DNA of 64,000 nt, taken from Candidatus Obscuribacterales bacterium. Its GTDB lineage: Bacteria; Cyanobacteriota; Vampirovibrionia; Obscuribacterales; Obscuribacteraceae. Of the stretch, positions 61,800 to 64,000 are shown piece after piece. Where the stretch lies: the NCBI GenBank assembly GCA_019744775.1, contig JAIETZ010000001.1, positions 558,001-622,000 of the forward strand. Direction: 5' to 3'. Under the pieces are notes generated by a model that ran no database searches, was not told where the DNA came from, and was given only the letters and a program-made list of their open reading frames with translations. Position 1 is the stretch's first letter, and every line of letters begins with the position of its first letter. Both the position numbers and the translations under genes were made by a program.

Positions 61800-62984
61800 C
61801 TAGGCGATGATGCTAGCAACAACACCTGAGCCGACGGTACGACCACCCTCACGGATAGCGAAGCGCATTTGCTCTTCAACAGCTACCGGTTGGATGAGTT
61901 CAACTTCCATGTCGACGTTGTCGCCTGGCATAACCATCTCAACGCCTTCCGGCAATTTGATGGAACCAGTTACGTCTGTCGTACGGATGTAGAACTGTGG
62001 TCTGTAACCTGGGAAGAATGGGGTGTGACGTCCACCTTCTTCTTTGCTCAATACGTACACGCGAGCTTTGAACTTGGTGTGCGGCTTGATGGAACCAGGC
62101 TTGGCGATAACTTGACCGCGCATGATCTGGCTCTTGTCGATACCACGAACCAAGATACCGACGTTGTCACCGGCAATACCGGAATCCAAAGTCTTCTGAT
62201 ACATTTCAACGCCTGTGACTGTCGTCTTCAATGTGTCAGCCAAACCGATGATTTCAACTTCGTCGCCGACTTTGATTTGACCACGCTCGATTCTGCCTGT
62301 AGCAACGGTGCCACGACCGGTGATGGAGAACACGTCTTCAACAGCGAGCAAGAACGGTTTGTCGATTTCACGCTCTGGAGTTGGGATGTATTCATCAACA
62401 GCCTTCATCAACTCAGTGATTTTGGCTTCCATAGCTGCATCGCCTTCGAGAGCTTTCAAGGCTGAACCACGGATGAATGGAATTGTGTCGCCTGGGAATT
62501 CGTACTTACTGAGCAATTCACGAGCTTCCATTTCAACGAGGTCGAGCAATTCCGGATCGTCAACCATGTCGCACTTGTTGAGGAACACAACGATGTAAGG
62601 AACACCTACCTGGCGAGCGAGCAGGATGTGCTCACGGGTCTGAGGCATTGGACCATCGGAAGCTGAGATAACGAGGATTGCTCCGTCCATCTGAGCAGCA
62701 CCGGTGATCATGTTTTTGATGTAGTCGGCGTGTCCAGGGCAGTCAACGTGACTGTAGTGACGAGCTTCTGTTTCGTACTCAACGTGAGCTGTGTTAATCG
62801 TGATACCACGAGCCTTCTCTTCTGGAGCGGCATCGATTTCGTCGTACTTTTTGAACTTAGCTTTACCCTGCTTTGACAAAACTAAGGTAATGGCGGCGGT
62901 CAAACTTGTCTTACCGTGGTCAACGTGACCAATAGTTCCAACGTTTACGTTGGGCTTGTTTCTTTCGTACTTCTGGCGGGCCAT
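61800..62984 (-). CDS. tuf: Translation elongation factor EF-Tu
   Basis: 394 residues. GTP-binding motifs GHVDHGKT (19-26), DCPGH, NKCD and SALKALEGD region; C-terminal domains 2 and 3 complete ([40 protein letters not shown]). RBS AAGGAGAA lies upstream. It follows three tRNAs, as in the E. coli thrU-tyrU-glyT-thrT-tufB locus. Confidence 0.98.
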   Translation of the reverse strand: MARQKYERNKPNVNVGTIGHVDHGKTSLTAAITLVLSKQGKAKFKKYDEIDAAPEEKARGITINTAHVEYETEARHYSHVDCPGHADYIKNMITGAAQMDGAILVISASDGPMPQTREHILLARQVGVPYIVVFLNKCDMVDDPELLDLVEMEARELLSKYEFPGDTIPFIRGSALKALEGDAAMEAKITELMKAVDEYIPTPEREIDKPFLLAVEDVFSITGRGTVATGRIERGQIKVGDEVEIIGLADTLKTTVTGVEMYQKTLDSGIAGDNVGILVRGIDKSQIMRGQVIAKPGSIKPHTKFKARVYVLSKEEGGRHTPFFPGYRPQFYIRTTDVTGSIKLPEGVEMVMPGDNVDMEVELIQPVAVEEQMRFAIREGGRTVGSGVVASIIA

Positions 62985-63100
62985 CGAATTAGTTCTCCTT
63001 AGTCATATGTTTTTTGAAACACGTAATTGAATAGGTTACTACCTTGATATATATGTAGGCTCTATTTGAACCTGAAATATTAACAATGAGACAAGAAATA

Positions 63101-63175
63101 TGGAGCCCAAGACGAGAATTGAACTCGTGACCTCCCCCTTACCAAGGGGGTGCACTACCTCTGTGCTACTTGGGC
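63101..63175 (-). tRNA. tRNA-Thr (GGT)
   Basis: Minus-strand cloverleaf, 75 bases with encoded CCA (63101-63103). Acceptor GCCCAAG/CTTGGGC, anticodon GGT in loop TTGGTAA, T-loop TTCAATT. It lies 116 bases before tuf. A hairpin (GGTTGC/GCAACC, 63179-63194) sits just upstream of it in transcription direction and may be a processing signal. Confidence 0.95.
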
Positions 63176-63269
63176 AGGGGTTGCGGGAGCAACCTTGCTA
63201 AGCATTGTCTTTCAACTTTGCCTCGCGCCTTGTCTCAATTGTATCCACCACTACCACAGAAAAAAAATT

Positions 63270-63352
63270 TGGGCGGCGCTGGGTTCGAACCAGCGTAGGC
63301 TTACGCCAACGAGTTTACAGCCCGTCTCCTTTAGCCACTCGGACAGCCGCCC
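63270..63352 (-). tRNA. tRNA-Tyr (GTA)
   Basis: Minus strand, 83 bases, class II with a long variable arm. Acceptor GGGCGGC/GCCGCCC, anticodon GTA in loop CTGTAAA, T-loop TTCGAAC. CCA is not encoded. Confidence 0.95.
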
Positions 63353-63355
63353 ATA

Positions 63356-63427
63356 AGCCGGTGATGGGAATCGAACCCGCAACCTACGGTTTACAAAACC
63401 GTTGCTCTGCCATTGAGCTACACCGGC
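63356..63427 (-). tRNA. tRNA-Thr (TGT)
   Basis: Minus strand, 72 bases. Acceptor GCCGGTG/CACCGGC, anticodon TGT in loop TTTGTAA, T-loop TTCGATT. CCA is not encoded. Three bases separate it from tRNA-Tyr. Confidence 0.95.
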
Positions 63428-63471
63428 GCATTTTGGCGAACGTGAATTTTACGGCAACAAGAAACCTAGTG

Positions 63472-64000
63472 TCAAATTTGCGGCTTCTTGAAACGTTTAC
63501 CGGAAACACCACTTGGCATGTTTTGCCGGACGACTTCATAGAAAAGTATGCCCGCTGCAACGGACGCATTCAAAGATTCGACCTTGCCAAGCATTGGTAA
63601 TCTTACCAAAAAGTCACAATGCTCCTTCATCAAACGTGACATTCCCTGTCCTTCCGATCCAATGACTACCGCCAAAGGACGTTTTAAATCCGATTCGCAA
63701 TACATCTCTTCGGCATAAACATCCAAGCCGACAACCCAGAAACCGAACTTCTTCAAAGTCTCCATGGCGAAAACTAAATTCGAGACTCGGACGACAGGCA
63801 ATGAGGCAATAGCTCCCGCACTTATTTTGGCCACAGTAGAAGTCAATCCGGTAGCGCGTCTCTGGGGAACCAGAAGTGCTTTCACTCCGGCAGCTTCTGC
63901 TGTACGAATAATTGCGCCCAAGTTATGTGGGTCTTCGATGCCATCTGCGACGGCAACCATGTAACCATCAAGATTCTTGCCGGCGAGTTCTGCCTCTTGC
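63472..64000 (-). CDS. TrmH/SpoU-family 2'-O-ribose methyltransferase, 5' end cut by window
   Basis: The frame stays open to the window edge, so the ATG at 63960 is internal; the residues before it (AGKNLDGYMVAVADGIEDPH) continue the domain. SPOUT motifs are present: DPHNLGAIIRTAEAAG, VIGSEGQGMSR and LPMLGKVESLNASVAAGI, which bind S-adenosylmethionine in a trefoil knot. It most resembles RlmB, which methylates 23S rRNA G2251, but the N-terminal RNA-binding domain lies outside the window, so I leave the symbol blank. It is upstream of the tRNA array in the same direction. Confidence 0.9.
   Translation of the reverse strand, partial: QEAELAGKNLDGYMVAVADGIEDPHNLGAIIRTAEAAGVKALLVPQRRATGLTSTVAKISAGAIASLPVVRVSNLVFAMETLKKFGFWVVGLDVYAEEMYCESDLKRPLAVVIGSEGQGMSRLMKEHCDFLVRLPMLGKVESLNASVAAGILFYEVVRQNMPSGVSGKRFKKPQI

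Noticed and set aside
1-64000. Cyanobacterial HIP1 octamer GCGATCGC as a lineage mark
   Set aside because: I looked for it and found only near matches, for example around 31911 and 41503, so it neither supports nor excludes the lineage guess.
1-64000. CRISPR arrays, integrases, prophage or insertion sequences
   Set aside because: No regularly spaced direct repeats and no transposase or phage genes were seen on either strand.

Overview
The window looks like chromosomal sequence from a free-living, Gram-negative-type bacterium of roughly balanced base composition. My best guess, from overall protein style only, is a non-photosynthetic relative of Cyanobacteria (Melainabacteria/Vampirovibrionia, perhaps Obscuribacterales). 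Pointers are a family 9 LPS-type glycosyltransferase, LysM and TPR proteins, and zinc-binding (C+) forms of S4, S14, L24 and L36. No phage, insertion sequence or CRISPR array was seen. Taxonomy is inference.

Region 1 (1-16.9 kb) is mixed metabolism and secretion. It holds a flavoprotein, three uncharacterised minus-strand genes (one a probable membrane-anchored permuted papain-like enzyme), a probable selenoprotein of the ArsC/Spx type (3813-4157), xanthine phosphoribosyltransferase, an exported alpha/beta hydrolase, an S9 peptidase, two coupled HTH regulators, a MOSC protein, an S8 peptidase, an S41 peptidase, a NUDIX hydrolase, a second S8 peptidase and RecQ. The selenoprotein is supported by an in-frame UGA, a UxxC motif, a good Shine-Dalgarno upstream of the UGA, and a bacterial SECIS-like hairpin just after it.

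Region 2 (16.9-22.7 kb) is an apparent inorganic-carbon island: a catalytically degenerate beta-carbonic anhydrase, a small membrane protein, an ArsR-type regulator, a Usp-like protein, a SulP anion transporter without STAS domain, a second ArsR regulator behind an 18-bp perfect palindrome, an intact beta-carbonic anhydrase, and an overlapping bestrophin-type anion channel. Together these could import, interconvert and release bicarbonate/CO2 under ArsR-family control.

Region 3 (22.9-43 kb) has tRNA-His, FeoB, a fused M16 protease, LysM proteins, a DinG-like helicase, a glycosyltransferase, a TMTC-like TPR membrane protein, a CxxCxxCC protein, a zinc-ribbon membrane protein and an NAD-dependent epimerase.

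Region 4 (43-64 kb, all minus strand) is the S10-spc-alpha ribosomal supercluster. In transcription order it reads (partial TrmH methyltransferase), tRNA-Thr(TGT), tRNA-Tyr, tRNA-Thr(GGT), tuf, rpsJ through rplO, secY, adk, map, infA, rpmJ, rpsM, rpsK, rpsD, rpoA, rplQ, truA, rplM, rpsI. Five copies of a roughly 100-bp GCGAAG-rich repeat sit at gene junctions of this cluster, all in one orientation, and two of them supply the N- and C-terminal tails of TruA.
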